Positions 12,733-22,895 are shown, counted from the stretch's first letter. The stretch is DNA of 64,000 nt from Bacillota bacterium (GCA_012840925.1 DUVS01000008.1:1-64000), one strand, 5' to 3'. A program made the numbers and translations. Notes: generated by a model from the sequence alone, not told the origin.

Positions 12733-14124
12733 ATGTTCAACGATACTATAGCAGCTATTGCCACCGCCATGGGGGAAGCCGGAATCGGTATCATCCGCCT
12801 TAGCGGGGGCGAGGCAATCAGCATCGCTGATCAAGTTTTCAGAGCCAAAAACCGGAAAAAGCTGGCTAACCAAGGCGGATTTACAGTTCGCTATGGCAAG
12901 ATTGTGGACTCCGAGGAGAACGTTATTGACGAAGCGTTGGCAGTAATCATGCGGGGGCCCCATTCCTATACAGGCGAGAATGTAGTAGAATTGCAGTGCC
13001 ATGGCGGCGTGGTTGTAATGCGAAAAATCCTTGATTTGGTGCTCTCTTTGGGAGCACGTCTGGCTGAACCGGGTGAGTTTACCAAACGGGCATTCCTAAA
13101 CGGTCGTCTTGATCTGTCTCAGGCAGAGGCTGTGATTGACATTATCCGATCCAAGACCGATCGCAGTCTGGATTTGGCGGTGCAGCAGCTGGAAGGGAGC
13201 TTAAGCAGGCGGATTCAGTCGATCAGGGAAAGCCTGTATGATCTGGTGGTGCAAGTAAATGCAGTGATTGACTTTCCAGAAGATGATATTCCGGAAATCG
13301 ACTCCGAGAACATGTTGGCTGTACTGACAACTGCAATCGACGAAATCACGAAGCTGATTGATACCGCAGATAACGGCAAAGTCCTCCGGGAAGGAATCAA
13401 GACTGTGATTACCGGCAAACCCAACGTGGGGAAATCAAGCTTGCTCAACCGTCTGCTGGACGAGAACCGGGCTTTGGTCACCGACATTCCCGGTACAACC
13501 CGTGATACCATTGAAGAAGTGCTCAACATCAACGGGATTCCGTTTCGGCTGGTTGACACAGCGGGAATCCGCCACTCAGCTGATCGCATTGAACAGTTGG
13601 GTGTGGAGAGAGCGATGGAGTTTATCAATGAGGCAGATCTGATTTTGCATGTCCTGGATATCAGCCGAGAGCTCGAGGAGGAAGATAAACAGCTTTTAGC
13701 CCAGTTGGCAGGTAGGAAGCGGCTGTTGGTGATCAATAAAACTGATCTGCCGCGACAATGGGATGGACAGGCCTACTTGATTGAGAAAGGATACATCGAT
13801 CAAAGTGTTCCAGCAGTGGAAATATCGTTAACAGGGGACAGCCTTGATCCGTTACTGGAACAGATTGTCGGATTGGTGATGGAAGGTTTGGTCCAGATCG
13901 AGCGGGAGAACGCTATCATTACCAGAAGCCGGCATAAACAGGCTTTGGTTGAGGCAAAAGCCGATCTGCAGCAGGCTATGGAGACCTTTAACCAAGAGCT
14001 GCCTTTAGACTTAATTTCTATCGGGCTGCATGGAGCACTGGAACATCTCGGGGAGATTACCGGAGAGACGGTGCGTGAAAATATTATCGATAGGATCTTT
14101 GCACAATTCTGTATTGGAAAGTAG
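12733..14124 (+). CDS. mnmE: tRNA modification GTPase MnmE
   Basis: MFNDTIAAIATAMGEAGIGIIRLSG..., G1 GKPNVGKSSLLN, C-terminal FCIGK. Confidence 0.97.
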   Translation: MFNDTIAAIATAMGEAGIGIIRLSGGEAISIADQVFRAKNRKKLANQGGFTVRYGKIVDSEENVIDEALAVIMRGPHSYTGENVVELQCHGGVVVMRKILDLVLSLGARLAEPGEFTKRAFLNGRLDLSQAEAVIDIIRSKTDRSLDLAVQQLEGSLSRRIQSIRESLYDLVVQVNAVIDFPEDDIPEIDSENMLAVLTTAIDEITKLIDTADNGKVLREGIKTVITGKPNVGKSSLLNRLLDENRALVTDIPGTTRDTIEEVLNINGIPFRLVDTAGIRHSADRIEQLGVERAMEFINEADLILHVLDISRELEEEDKQLLAQLAGRKRLLVINKTDLPRQWDGQAYLIEKGYIDQSVPAVEISLTGDSLDPLLEQIVGLVMEGLVQIERENAIITRSRHKQALVEAKADLQQAMETFNQELPLDLISIGLHGALEHLGEITGETVRENIIDRIFAQFCIGK

Positions 14125-14131
14125 GAGCAGC

Positions 14132-16006
14132 ATGGGTAAGGAGTATGCAGTAATCGTGGTTGGCGGTGGCCATGCCGGTTGTGAAGCTGCTCTGGCAGCT
14201 GCCCGGCTTGGGTGTAAAACGCTTTTGATCACCATGAATTTAGATACAATCGCACAGATGTCCTGTAATCCAGCTATTGGAGGGCCAGCAGCCAAGAGTC
14301 ACCTGGTCAGGGAGATCGATGCTTTGGGCGGCCAGATGGCTAAAGTGATCGATCAGACTTATTTAAACATCCGGATGCTCAATTTAAGCCGGGGGCCGGC
14401 TGTTCATGCCTTGAGAGCTCAAGCTGACAAAGTGAAATACCGGGCTGTGATGACCAAAACGTTGGAATCAGAGCTAAATTTGAGTGTACGCCAAGGTGTG
14501 GTTACCAAGATTTTAGTGGACGATGGCGTAGTATATGGAGTCCAATTAAAAACCGGCACGAAAACCACTAGTGATACCGTGATTTTGGCTACCGGTACGT
14601 TTTTACGGGGTGAGGTAGTCATAGGCCCGGTGCGGTATCCAGGCGGGCGCCAAGGCGAGCCAAGTGCCGAAGAGCTTTCTCAAAGCTTGATTGGCTCCGG
14701 CTTAAAACTGAGCCGTTTTCAGACAGCGACTCCCCCTCGTGTTCATGCCGACAGCGTTGACTATGAGAAGCTGACTTGTCAGAGAGGTTCAGACACGCCG
14801 CTGCGGTTTTCTTTCGATACACCTTTGGTTGCCCGGGAACAGATTCCCTGTTGGTATACGCGAACAACACCCGATACGATCAAGGTGATCCGGGAGAACA
14901 TTCATCTTTCTCCGATTCAGACCGGAGCTATCCAAACCAAAGGGCCGCGCTATTGCCCGTCAATAGATCGAAAAGTCTTGCGTTTCCCAGACAAGACTGA
15001 TCATCAAATATTTCTAGAACCAGAAGGTGAGTATACTAAAGAGCTGTATTGTTTAGGTCTGACCACCAGTATGCCAGAGGAGATCCAGCTGAAAATCCTG
15101 CGTTCGATTCCCGGACTGGAGCAGGCCGAAATCATGCGTACTGGTTACGCCGTTGAGTATGATTATATTCTACCGGACCAGGTTTACCCCACTTTGGAAT
15201 CAAAGCTGATCCAGGGGTTGTTTACCGCCGGCCAGATCAACGGCACTTCGGGGTATGAGGAAGCAGCAGCCCAGGGATTGATCGCCGGCATCAATGCCGC
15301 CCACAAGGTAAAAGGCAATCCAAGTTTGATTCTCTCCCGATCCCAGGCTTACATCGGCGTTTTGATCGATGACTTGGTCACCAAAGGAACGGAGGAGCCT
15401 TACCGGATGATGACATCCCGGGCGGAATACCGCTTGATACTGCGGCAGGACAATGCCGACCTGCGGTTGCGGGAAATTGGGTACAAGGTTGGTTTGATTG
15501 ATGAAGCACGTTATCAAAAACTGGTGACAAAGAAACAGGCGATCCAGGATACTCTCCAGTGGCTGCAGCAGGTGCAGGTATCACCAACAGCGGAGGTCCG
15601 TGATTATTTGATTCAGTTAGGCTCGGGCGATCTGAAGAAAGCAGTAACTCTTCATGAGATTCTGCAAAGGCCAGAGGTCCAATTCAGAGACTTATGTTTC
15701 TTCGCCTCCTTGCCGGAACTGGATCCGGAAGTGATCGAACAGGTTGAGATTGAATGCAAGTTCAAAGGCTATATTGAACGGCAGCTTAAACAGATTGAGC
15801 AGTTTAACAAACTGGAAGGTATCGCCATCCCTGAAGACATTGATTATCATCAGATCCAAGGTTTACGCACGGAAGCCAGAGAGCGACTGACAGCCATCAA
15901 ACCTGCCTCCTTAGGCCAGGCAGCCCGGATTTCCGGTGTGTCTCCTGCAGATATCAATGTCTTGCTGGTTGTTCTGAAGGGAGACAGGCAGCATGTATCA
16001 GCATAG
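14132..16006 (+). CDS. mnmG: MnmG-family tRNA uridine-5-carboxymethylaminomethyl modification protein, copy 1 (divergent)
   Basis: MGKEYAVIVVGGGHAGCEAALAAARLG, SCNPAIGG, GPRYCPSI, GTSGYEEAAAQGLIAGIN. The ORF track start at 14030 overlaps mnmE and is likely too long. Confidence 0.92.
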   Translation: MGKEYAVIVVGGGHAGCEAALAAARLGCKTLLITMNLDTIAQMSCNPAIGGPAAKSHLVREIDALGGQMAKVIDQTYLNIRMLNLSRGPAVHALRAQADKVKYRAVMTKTLESELNLSVRQGVVTKILVDDGVVYGVQLKTGTKTTSDTVILATGTFLRGEVVIGPVRYPGGRQGEPSAEELSQSLIGSGLKLSRFQTATPPRVHADSVDYEKLTCQRGSDTPLRFSFDTPLVAREQIPCWYTRTTPDTIKVIRENIHLSPIQTGAIQTKGPRYCPSIDRKVLRFPDKTDHQIFLEPEGEYTKELYCLGLTTSMPEEIQLKILRSIPGLEQAEIMRTGYAVEYDYILPDQVYPTLESKLIQGLFTAGQINGTSGYEEAAAQGLIAGINAAHKVKGNPSLILSRSQAYIGVLIDDLVTKGTEEPYRMMTSRAEYRLILRQDNADLRLREIGYKVGLIDEARYQKLVTKKQAIQDTLQWLQQVQVSPTAEVRDYLIQLGSGDLKKAVTLHEILQRPEVQFRDLCFFASLPELDPEVIEQVEIECKFKGYIERQLKQIEQFNKLEGIAIPEDIDYHQIQGLRTEARERLTAIKPASLGQAARISGVSPADINVLLVVLKGDRQHVSA

Positions 16007-17852
16007 CCAATCTAGATATGACATCATTGTAGTTGGAGCAGGCCATGCAGGGTGTGAAGCTGCTTTAGCTGCTGCCAAAATGGGTCAGCAAGTCCTGCTT
16101 TTAACCATAAATCTCGACAATGTGGGCCTTATGCCCTGCAACCCTTCTTTGGGGGGGCCGGCCAAAGCACATCTTATCAGGGAGATTGATGCCCTTGGCG
16201 GTGCCATGGCTAAGGTGGCAGATGCCACTTTAATGCAGATGCGCAGGCTGAATACCCGCAAAGGGCCGGCAGTTCAAGCCTTGAGGGCACAGATCGACCG
16301 TAAGTTGTATCAGCGTAAAATGAAAAATCTGGTGGAGACAACTCCAAATCTCTATTTAAAGGAAGGCACTGTTACAGACTTGCTGATCAAAAACAACCGG
16401 GTTTACGGGGTTATTATTGGCAACACTAAAGTAGAAGCAAAAGCAGTGATTTTGGCTACAGGCACCTATTTACGTTCTCAAATTTTTATCGGAGAAGAAT
16501 CATGTCCTTCGGGGCCGCAGGGACAGCATCCTGCGGTAGCATTGGGAAATGCTCTGGAGAAGTGGTTGCCGTTGGTGAGATTCAAAACAGGCACCCCCGC
16601 ACGAGTCAATCTCCGCTCCATCGATTACGACAAAATGATCAAACAGCCGGGCAACGAATTCCTGCAGGGTTTTTCGTTCGAGACCAAAGGCCTGCAGATT
16701 GAACAGGCACCTTGTTGGTTGACATACACCAATGAAAAGACCCACCAGATAGTAAGGGATAATTTGCACCGGGCAGCCCTTTACACAGGAGCCATCACTG
16801 GAGTCGGGCCCAGATATTGCCCCTCGATTGAAAGCAAAGTTGTGGAATTTCCCGATCGCGATCGCCACCAGGTGTTTGTGGAACCAGAAGGTTGGGACAC
16901 TTCTGAAGGCTATTTGAGTGGTTTATCCAGCTCGTTGCCGGCTGATGCCCAGCGAGCACTGATCCGTACCGTACCCGGATTAGAAAATGTAGAAATAATG
17001 CGGATTGGATATGCCATTGAATATGATTGTCTTGATCCAACCTTATTGAACAGTTACTTACAGGTGAAAGGCTATCAAGGGTTATTCACAGCTGGCCAGA
17101 TCAATGGCACTTCGGGGTATGAGGAAGCGGCAGCCCAAGGATTAATCGCAGGGATTAATACAGCTTTGTATTTGCGCGAAGAGGACCTGATCACCGTTGA
17201 CCGTTCACAAGCGTACATCGGTGTGCTGATTGACGATTTGGTCATTAAGGGCACCAAAGAGCCCTATCGCTTAATGACATCCCATGCAGAATACCGTCTT
17301 AACCTACGGGTTGACAACGCCGATCAAAGGTTGACCCCCTTAGGCTACAAACTAGGGTTGATCTCGGAAGAGCGATATCGTGAATTCGAACGGAAATGGG
17401 AACAGATCGAGCAGGAAATCGACCGTTTGGAAAAATACAGCATTGGTTCAACTAAAGAAACGAACCAAATCTTGGAAGAGATGGGGACCGCACCAATCAA
17501 GCATGGGTTTACCCTGGCAGAGCTGCTGCGGCGCCCGGAAGTCAGTTATCAGGACTTGGGCCGTCTTGCTGATTTGCCCGAACTTGATCCACAGGTTGTG
17601 GAAGAAGTAGAAATCGCTATCAAGTATCGTGGCTATCTTGAAAAACAGAAGGCAGCCATCGACCGGTTCCACAAACTGGAGCATAGGAAGCTGCAGAACA
17701 TCGAATATGACTTGGTACCTGGACTGTCGCGGCAAGCCAGGGAGAAACTGGCTCAGTTCAAGCCAATGACTTTGGGGCAGGCATCGCGAATCTCCGGCGT
17801 CACACCGGCTGATATCTCTGTACTGCTAGTTTATCTGGAAGGGAATGGCTGA
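15993..17852 (+). CDS. mnmG: MnmG-family protein, copy 2 (tandem paralog)
   Basis: YDIIVVGAGHAGCEAALAAAKMG, PCNPSLGGPAKAHL, GPRYCPSI, GTSGYEEAAAQGLIAGIN; starts inside the last codons of copy 1. Confidence 0.95.
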   Translation: MYQHSQSRYDIIVVGAGHAGCEAALAAAKMGQQVLLLTINLDNVGLMPCNPSLGGPAKAHLIREIDALGGAMAKVADATLMQMRRLNTRKGPAVQALRAQIDRKLYQRKMKNLVETTPNLYLKEGTVTDLLIKNNRVYGVIIGNTKVEAKAVILATGTYLRSQIFIGEESCPSGPQGQHPAVALGNALEKWLPLVRFKTGTPARVNLRSIDYDKMIKQPGNEFLQGFSFETKGLQIEQAPCWLTYTNEKTHQIVRDNLHRAALYTGAITGVGPRYCPSIESKVVEFPDRDRHQVFVEPEGWDTSEGYLSGLSSSLPADAQRALIRTVPGLENVEIMRIGYAIEYDCLDPTLLNSYLQVKGYQGLFTAGQINGTSGYEEAAAQGLIAGINTALYLREEDLITVDRSQAYIGVLIDDLVIKGTKEPYRLMTSHAEYRLNLRVDNADQRLTPLGYKLGLISEERYREFERKWEQIEQEIDRLEKYSIGSTKETNQILEEMGTAPIKHGFTLAELLRRPEVSYQDLGRLADLPELDPQVVEEVEIAIKYRGYLEKQKAAIDRFHKLEHRKLQNIEYDLVPGLSRQAREKLAQFKPMTLGQASRISGVTPADISVLLVYLEGNG

Positions 17853-18574
17853 TGGATAGACAGAGTTTGCGTACTCATTTGATTAGAGGTTGTGCCCTGA
17901 TGGAGATCGAGATTAACTCGCATCAGGTGGAGCAGTTGTTGAAATTTGCCGACATGGTCGAAACAGGAAATCAGCAGATGAATTTAACTCGGATTAGATC
18001 GGAAGCAGAGTTTGCTGTCAAGCATTTCGTTGATTGTCTGGCTGTGCAGAAGATCGGGTTTGAGTTCAAAGGCCGGGGGATTGATGTGGGAAGCGGCGCC
18101 GGATTTCCGGGAATCGTCATTGCCAGCTGCCTCACATCAGACTCGGTAGTTTTGATCGACTCACTGGAAAAGAGAGTTAGATTTTTGCGAGAAGTCAGTG
18201 AAGCGCTTCAACTTCGCCATGTCAGTTGTGTTCATGGCCGGGCCGAAGATCTGGCCAGGGATTCGCATTATCGGGAGCAGTTCCAATGGGCAGCTGCCCG
18301 GGCGGTAGCACCTTTACCAGTGCTTTTGGAATACTGTGTACCATTTTTATCAGTTGGCGGACATTTTATAGCTTTTAAGGGAAGCGGGTTTCCAGACGAA
18401 CTGAAGGCTGCGGTTAACGCTATCAAACTACTCAATCTCAGTATAGTGGATCAGCATCGACTGCAATTGCCGTTTGAGATGGGCGAAAGATGGATCGTCA
18501 ATTTCCGAAAGGAAGCAGCAACACCAAGCCAATACCCGAGAAAAGCAGGGATTCCCAGAAGAAAACCGCTGTGA
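17852..18574 (+). CDS. rsmG: 16S rRNA (guanine527-N7)-methyltransferase RsmG (GidB)
   Basis: GIDVGSGAGFPGIVIA SAM motif; follows mnmG. Confidence 0.96.
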   Translation: MDRQSLRTHLIRGCALMEIEINSHQVEQLLKFADMVETGNQQMNLTRIRSEAEFAVKHFVDCLAVQKIGFEFKGRGIDVGSGAGFPGIVIASCLTSDSVVLIDSLEKRVRFLREVSEALQLRHVSCVHGRAEDLARDSHYREQFQWAAARAVAPLPVLLEYCVPFLSVGGHFIAFKGSGFPDELKAAVNAIKLLNLSIVDQHRLQLPFEMGERWIVNFRKEAATPSQYPRKAGIPRRKPL

Positions 18575-18609
18575 AGCGAAACAGAAATTCGATTCACGGC
18601 GTTTTTTTA
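18566..18609 (+). terminator. Terminator overlapping the rsmG stop
   Basis: CCGCTGTGAA...TTCACGGCG followed by a T7 run. Confidence 0.65.
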
Positions 18610-18709
18610 TGGTTGTTTCTCCGATTAAATCTATTTCCCGGAAGGAACAGGAATGCTCTTACCGAATAATAACCTATGATATAACTTGGATTAATAGGTT
18701 GGTGATAAA

Positions 18710-19585
18710 GTGAAACTAACAGATCTGCTGCGGTCGAAACAAAAATCACCGAACAGGGTAGGGGTATCGGTTACACAGGCAGACAACATACCCAACTTCG
18801 TAGAAGACGATGTCCAATCCCTACCAATTAGCAGGATCGAGCCAAATCCATTTCAGCCAAGGATCAGCTTTGATCCGGAACCATTGCAGGAGTTAGCTGA
18901 GTCTATAGCCACACACGGCTTGTTGCATCCCATCATCGTCAGATTGGTGGATCAAAGATATCAGTTGGTTACGGGAGAACGGAGATTACGAGCATGCAAG
19001 TTGCTGGGCTGGACTACAATTCCCGCCGTAGTCAAGATCATGGATGACCGCACTGCGGCTGAAATGGCTTTGATTGAGAATTTGCAGCGTCGCGATCTCC
19101 ATTTTCTTGAGGAAGCAGAGGGATACCAAAAACTGATTGCTGAATTCGAGTTAACCCAAGAAGAGTTGGCTAAACGGATTGGCAAAAGTCAATCGTCTAT
19201 AGCCAACCGGCTGCGATTATTAAGACTGGATCCAGACATTCGGAGCATTATTTCCCGGGAAATGATTAGTGAACGGCACGCGAGAGCATTACTGCAGCTG
19301 GAATCCTCTCAGGAACAAATGGAAGTTTTAGGGATAATCACCGCTCAAAGTTTAAGTGTGCGGGAAACGGAGGAATTGATCAGGAAAAAGCTTCAACAAA
19401 AAGCTGCTCCGAGCAAGCAAAATCGAAAAATTGTGATCAAAGATATCCGTTTGTTTACAAATGGTGTGAAAGAGTTGACTAGATCGCTTACCAACAGCGG
19501 CCTACAGGTGACTTACAAAGAAGACGAGGATGAGGGGTTCTATCGGGTAACGGTCACGATCAAAAAGCCAGAGGGGAGGGACTAA
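18710..19585 (+). CDS. noc: Nucleoid occlusion protein Noc (ParB family)
   Basis: ParB/Spo0J-like with [18 protein letters not shown] and GERRLRA, located between rsmG and soj as in Bacillus; contains an exact Noc-binding-site sequence. Confidence 0.88.
   Translation: MKLTDLLRSKQKSPNRVGVSVTQADNIPNFVEDDVQSLPISRIEPNPFQPRISFDPEPLQELAESIATHGLLHPIIVRLVDQRYQLVTGERRLRACKLLGWTTIPAVVKIMDDRTAAEMALIENLQRRDLHFLEEAEGYQKLIAEFELTQEELAKRIGKSQSSIANRLRLLRLDPDIRSIISREMISERHARALLQLESSQEQMEVLGIITAQSLSVRETEELIRKKLQQKAAPSKQNRKIVIKDIRLFTNGVKELTRSLTNSGLQVTYKEDEDEGFYRVTVTIKKPEGRD
19250..19263. promoter_or_regulatory. Noc-binding site (NBS) ATTTCCCGGGAAAT
   Basis: 14-bp palindrome identical to the published B. subtilis NBS consensus, within noc. 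Confidence 0.75.
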
Positions 19586-20352
19586 TGATGGGTAAGATTA
19601 TTTCTATTGTCAATCAAAAAGGTGGAGTTGGCAAAAGTACGACGGCTGTAAATCTAGGGGCATACCTGGCGTTAGCCGGCAAACAAGTTCTCTTGGTTGA
19701 CATTGATCCTCAAGGTAATGCCTCCAGCGGTGTGGGTGTGGACAAGGGAAAGATTGAGCGCTGCATGTATTCTGTGTTGATCGAAGGGGAGCGGATTGAC
19801 CGCATTATCCTGAATACTGAAATTGACGGATTCTATGTTGCGCCTGCCACCATTGAGCTTGCTGGAGCAGAGATAGAACTGGTATCAACTTTGTCGAGAG
19901 AGTTTCGTCTCAAACGGGCTCTGGATCAGGTTGTCCATAAATATGACTACATCATTATAGACGCACCCCCATCATTAGGATTGCTAACCATTAATGGTCT
20001 GACTGCTTCACATTCGGTAATTGTCCCAATCCAGTGTGAATACTATGCTTTGGAAGGTTTAAGCCAGTTGGTAAGCACTATTGCCATGGTACAGGAGCAT
20101 TTAAACCCCGACCTGACTTGGGAAGGCGTAGTAATGACGATGTATGATGTCCGGACCAACTTGTCCCATCAGGTGATCCAGGACGTGAAAAATTATTTCC
20201 AACGACAGGTAAAAGTCTATGAGTCCATAATTCCCCGGAATGTAAAATTGAGTGAAGCACCAAGCTTTGGAAAACCGATTGCCTTGTATGATGACAAATC
20301 AAAAGGCGCGCTAGCCTATGAAAGTTTAGCCCAGGAGGTGCTTAATTCTTGA
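19585..20352 (+). CDS. soj: Chromosome partitioning ATPase ParA/Soj
   Basis: [20 protein letters not shown] deviant Walker A; between noc and spo0J. Confidence 0.97.
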   Translation: MMGKIISIVNQKGGVGKSTTAVNLGAYLALAGKQVLLVDIDPQGNASSGVGVDKGKIERCMYSVLIEGERIDRIILNTEIDGFYVAPATIELAGAEIELVSTLSREFRLKRALDQVVHKYDYIIIDAPPSLGLLTINGLTASHSVIVPIQCEYYALEGLSQLVSTIAMVQEHLNPDLTWEGVVMTMYDVRTNLSHQVIQDVKNYFQRQVKVYESIIPRNVKLSEAPSFGKPIALYDDKSKGALAYESLAQEVLNS

Positions 20353-21182
20353 GTAGACAGGCTTTAGGCAAAGGGTTGCGCTCTTTGATCCCCCAAGGCG
20401 ACCCCATTAACCGCAGTTTGGTCAGTCAGATTGAACTGGATAAGATCACCGCCAACCCGTTTCAACCCCGCAAGCAGTTTGATCAGGAAAAACTGGAGCA
20501 ATTGGCGGAGTCAATTAAAAATCACGGCGTCTTGGAACCGATTATTGTCCGTAGAGCTGGTGACGAGTATCAGATTATAGTTGGTGAAAGGCGTTGGCGC
20601 GCTTGTCAGTTGGCAGGGTTAAAAACGATTCCTGCAGTAGTCAAAGAACTGTCTGATCGGGAAATGACAGAAGTAGCTCTGATTGAGAATCTCCAGCGGG
20701 AAGATCTCAATGCCATTGAAGAAGCAGAAGGATATCAAATCTTGATTGAGGAATTCTCTCTGACACAGGAAGAAGTTGCCCAATCGGTTGGCAAGAAGCG
20801 GTCATCGATTGCCAATGCTCTGCGCCTGTTAACATTAGAACCGCAGATTAAAAGAATGGTGGCAGAAGGTAGATTAAGCCGCGGGCATGCCAAAGTGCTT
20901 TTAGGAGTCGAATCAGGCAAGCTACGGCATAGTTTGGCCCAGAGGGTGGTTGAAGAAGACCTTAGTGTACGGCAGTTGGAAAAACTGGTACAGAATAAGC
21001 CTAAACAGGGAGTGCTTAAGAAACAAAATGCAGATCCGCAGGTGCAAGTGGTACAGGATGAACTGCAGCGTTTGTTGGGCACCAGAGTGCGTCTTACATA
21101 TAAACGGGGTAAAGGCAAAATCGAAATCGAATATTACTCAGACGAAGAATTGGAGCGGATCATAGAGTTAATGCGAGGTTAA
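20349..21182 (+). CDS. spo0J: Chromosome partitioning protein ParB/Spo0J
   Basis: [15 protein letters not shown]..., [27 protein letters not shown]. Confidence 0.97.
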   Translation: MSRQALGKGLRSLIPQGDPINRSLVSQIELDKITANPFQPRKQFDQEKLEQLAESIKNHGVLEPIIVRRAGDEYQIIVGERRWRACQLAGLKTIPAVVKELSDREMTEVALIENLQREDLNAIEEAEGYQILIEEFSLTQEEVAQSVGKKRSSIANALRLLTLEPQIKRMVAEGRLSRGHAKVLLGVESGKLRHSLAQRVVEEDLSVRQLEKLVQNKPKQGVLKKQNADPQVQVVQDELQRLLGTRVRLTYKRGKGKIEIEYYSDEELERIIELMRG

Positions 21183-21201
21183 AACGTCTGGAGGTAATCG
21201 C

Positions 21202-22341
21202 ATGTTCGGCGGGAATGGAAAGTCCTGTAACTGGAAAATCGGAGACCAGATTACGTTTGCCGTTGAATCAGGTTTGTTCGAAGGGGTCTTTACCAGTGAA
21301 GTAGTGGGGATTAATCCCCGCCAGGGGTTGATCCAAATTCAGTTTCCCATGGTCGAGGGGAGATTGGTATTGCTGCCCGTTGGCACAACCGTTACCATCA
21401 GACAGGAGGGGCTGCCTGAGCCGCAAAACAGATTCATAGTGATCGAACGGGTTGGAGGAGAAAAACGTTCATTGGTATTGAAACATACCGATTTCGAGAT
21501 CAACAGGTTAGTGTACCTCACGCCCCCGAAAGACAGGCAGTTAATCAGTGTTTGTTCGGGGAAAGGTGGAGCTGGCAAGACAACGCTGGCCATCAATCTG
21601 GCATATGCCCTGGCTGAATGGAACTACAAAACATGTATCTTTGATGCTGCTTTAGGTACGGCCAACGTGGATGTGCTTTTGGATTTAGCACCTCGTTATC
21701 ATCTCGGGCATTTGATTGCCGGCAAACGCGGTTTAATGGATATTCTCACTGAAGTACGGCCAAGGATGTATGTTGTTCCCGGATGTTCCGGCGTCCAACT
21801 GCTGACAGAACTGACCATTTATGAGTACAATCTCCTGGCCAGCGAGATCCAGCAGCTGTTCGATTATTTTGACGTAATTATCATAGATACCAGTTCTGGA
21901 ATTACTGCCAGTACCACCAACTTTATATTGGCGTCTCAGGGCGGATATTTGATCACCACTCCGGAACCCCACGCAATTACAGATACTTATGCTCTGCTAA
22001 AGACGTTGGTAACCCAAAGAAAGCGACCGGTTAATCTAAATCTTGTAGTTAACCGGGTTTATTATCGTTCGGAAGCGAAGAATACTGCGGATAAACTGCA
22101 GTTTGCAGCCCGGAAATTCCTTAATTTTGAACTGGGCTATGCAGGATTCATTTTTGACGATACCCGGGTGCGGGAAGCAAACATGCAGCAAAAGCCAGTT
22201 TTGGAACTGGAACCTTCAGCCCTTGCCAGTCAGGGTTTGCGGGCAATTGCCGATAAGTTTCACGAAAAGGATGCCGGAGTCAGAAACAGGAGCCCTGGAA
22301 GTATACTGGATCGGATCAAACAAATCAGCAAAAGAGCTTAG
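21202..22341 (+). CDS. MinD/FlhG-like P-loop ATPase with an N-terminal YcgR_2 (PilZN)-like domain
   Basis: CSGKGGAGKTTLAINLAYALA Walker A; N-terminal ~100 aa 'KIGDQITFAVESGLFEGVFTSEVVGINPRQGLIQIQFPMVEGRLVLLPVGTTVTIR' resembles YcgR_2. Confidence 0.75.
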   Translation: MFGGNGKSCNWKIGDQITFAVESGLFEGVFTSEVVGINPRQGLIQIQFPMVEGRLVLLPVGTTVTIRQEGLPEPQNRFIVIERVGGEKRSLVLKHTDFEINRLVYLTPPKDRQLISVCSGKGGAGKTTLAINLAYALAEWNYKTCIFDAALGTANVDVLLDLAPRYHLGHLIAGKRGLMDILTEVRPRMYVVPGCSGVQLLTELTIYEYNLLASEIQQLFDYFDVIIIDTSSGITASTTNFILASQGGYLITTPEPHAITDTYALLKTLVTQRKRPVNLNLVVNRVYYRSEAKNTADKLQFAARKFLNFELGYAGFIFDDTRVREANMQQKPVLELEPSALASQGLRAIADKFHEKDAGVRNRSPGSILDRIKQISKRA

Positions 22342-22360
22342 GAAAAGATTAAGAGCTTAA

Positions 22361-22376
22361 TGTTCCACGTGGAACA
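22361..22376. promoter_or_regulatory. parS: parS centromere site TGTTCCACGTGGAACA
   Basis: Perfect 16-bp palindrome of the parS family (TGTTNCACGTGNAACA), ~1.2 kb downstream of spo0J. Confidence 0.93.
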
Positions 22377-22895
22377 TTAAGCTCTGTTTACGCTAACATC
22401 ACGTACACTCATTAACAGACCATTGGTAATTACTTCACTCATCCGCATCACCAGACTGAGCCTGGTGTTTTGAAGCACAAAGTACTCCATCATACCTCCG
22501 ACATTGACAATACCGATGATATGATAATCTCCAATCTCAGGGAGAGCTTTATTCACACCAGTGCCTGGCTTTAAGGGGCCTGATTTGAGAGATATATAAC
22601 CAACATTTTCCGACTTGCCGAGGCAGGCGTCGACTGCCAAAACCACAGAATCTGGATGTTTGGTTCTGATCCTGGTTACAAAGTGCTCGAGGTTCAGGGC
22701 GTGTACTGGTTCATCAAGACAGCCATAAACAGTGATGTTAGGAGGTAGGTGTTTGAGGAGCGTAGTACCAATTAATGGGCCTAAAGAATCTCCTGTTGAG
22801 CGATCGGTACCAACGCAAACAACCACTAAGTGACGTTCTTCGGTTATCTGGGCAATAGAGAGAGCCAGGGTCTCTGCGGCAAATGGATCATCCAT
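22377..22895 (-). CDS. yyaC: Spore protein YyaC (GPR-protease-like fold)
   Basis: VVCVGTDRSTGDSLGPLIGTTL, DACLG, GGMMEYFVLQNTRLSLVMRMS. Confidence 0.9.
   Translation of the reverse strand: MDDPFAAETLALSIAQITEERHLVVVCVGTDRSTGDSLGPLIGTTLLKHLPPNITVYGCLDEPVHALNLEHFVTRIRTKHPDSVVLAVDACLGKSENVGYISLKSGPLKPGTGVNKALPEIGDYHIIGIVNVGGMMEYFVLQNTRLSLVMRMSEVITNGLLMSVRDVSVNRA

Noticed and set aside
14030-14131. N-terminal extension of the first mnmG in the ORF track
   Set aside because: Overlaps mnmE coding sequence; the conserved MnmG N-terminus begins at the ATG at 14132.
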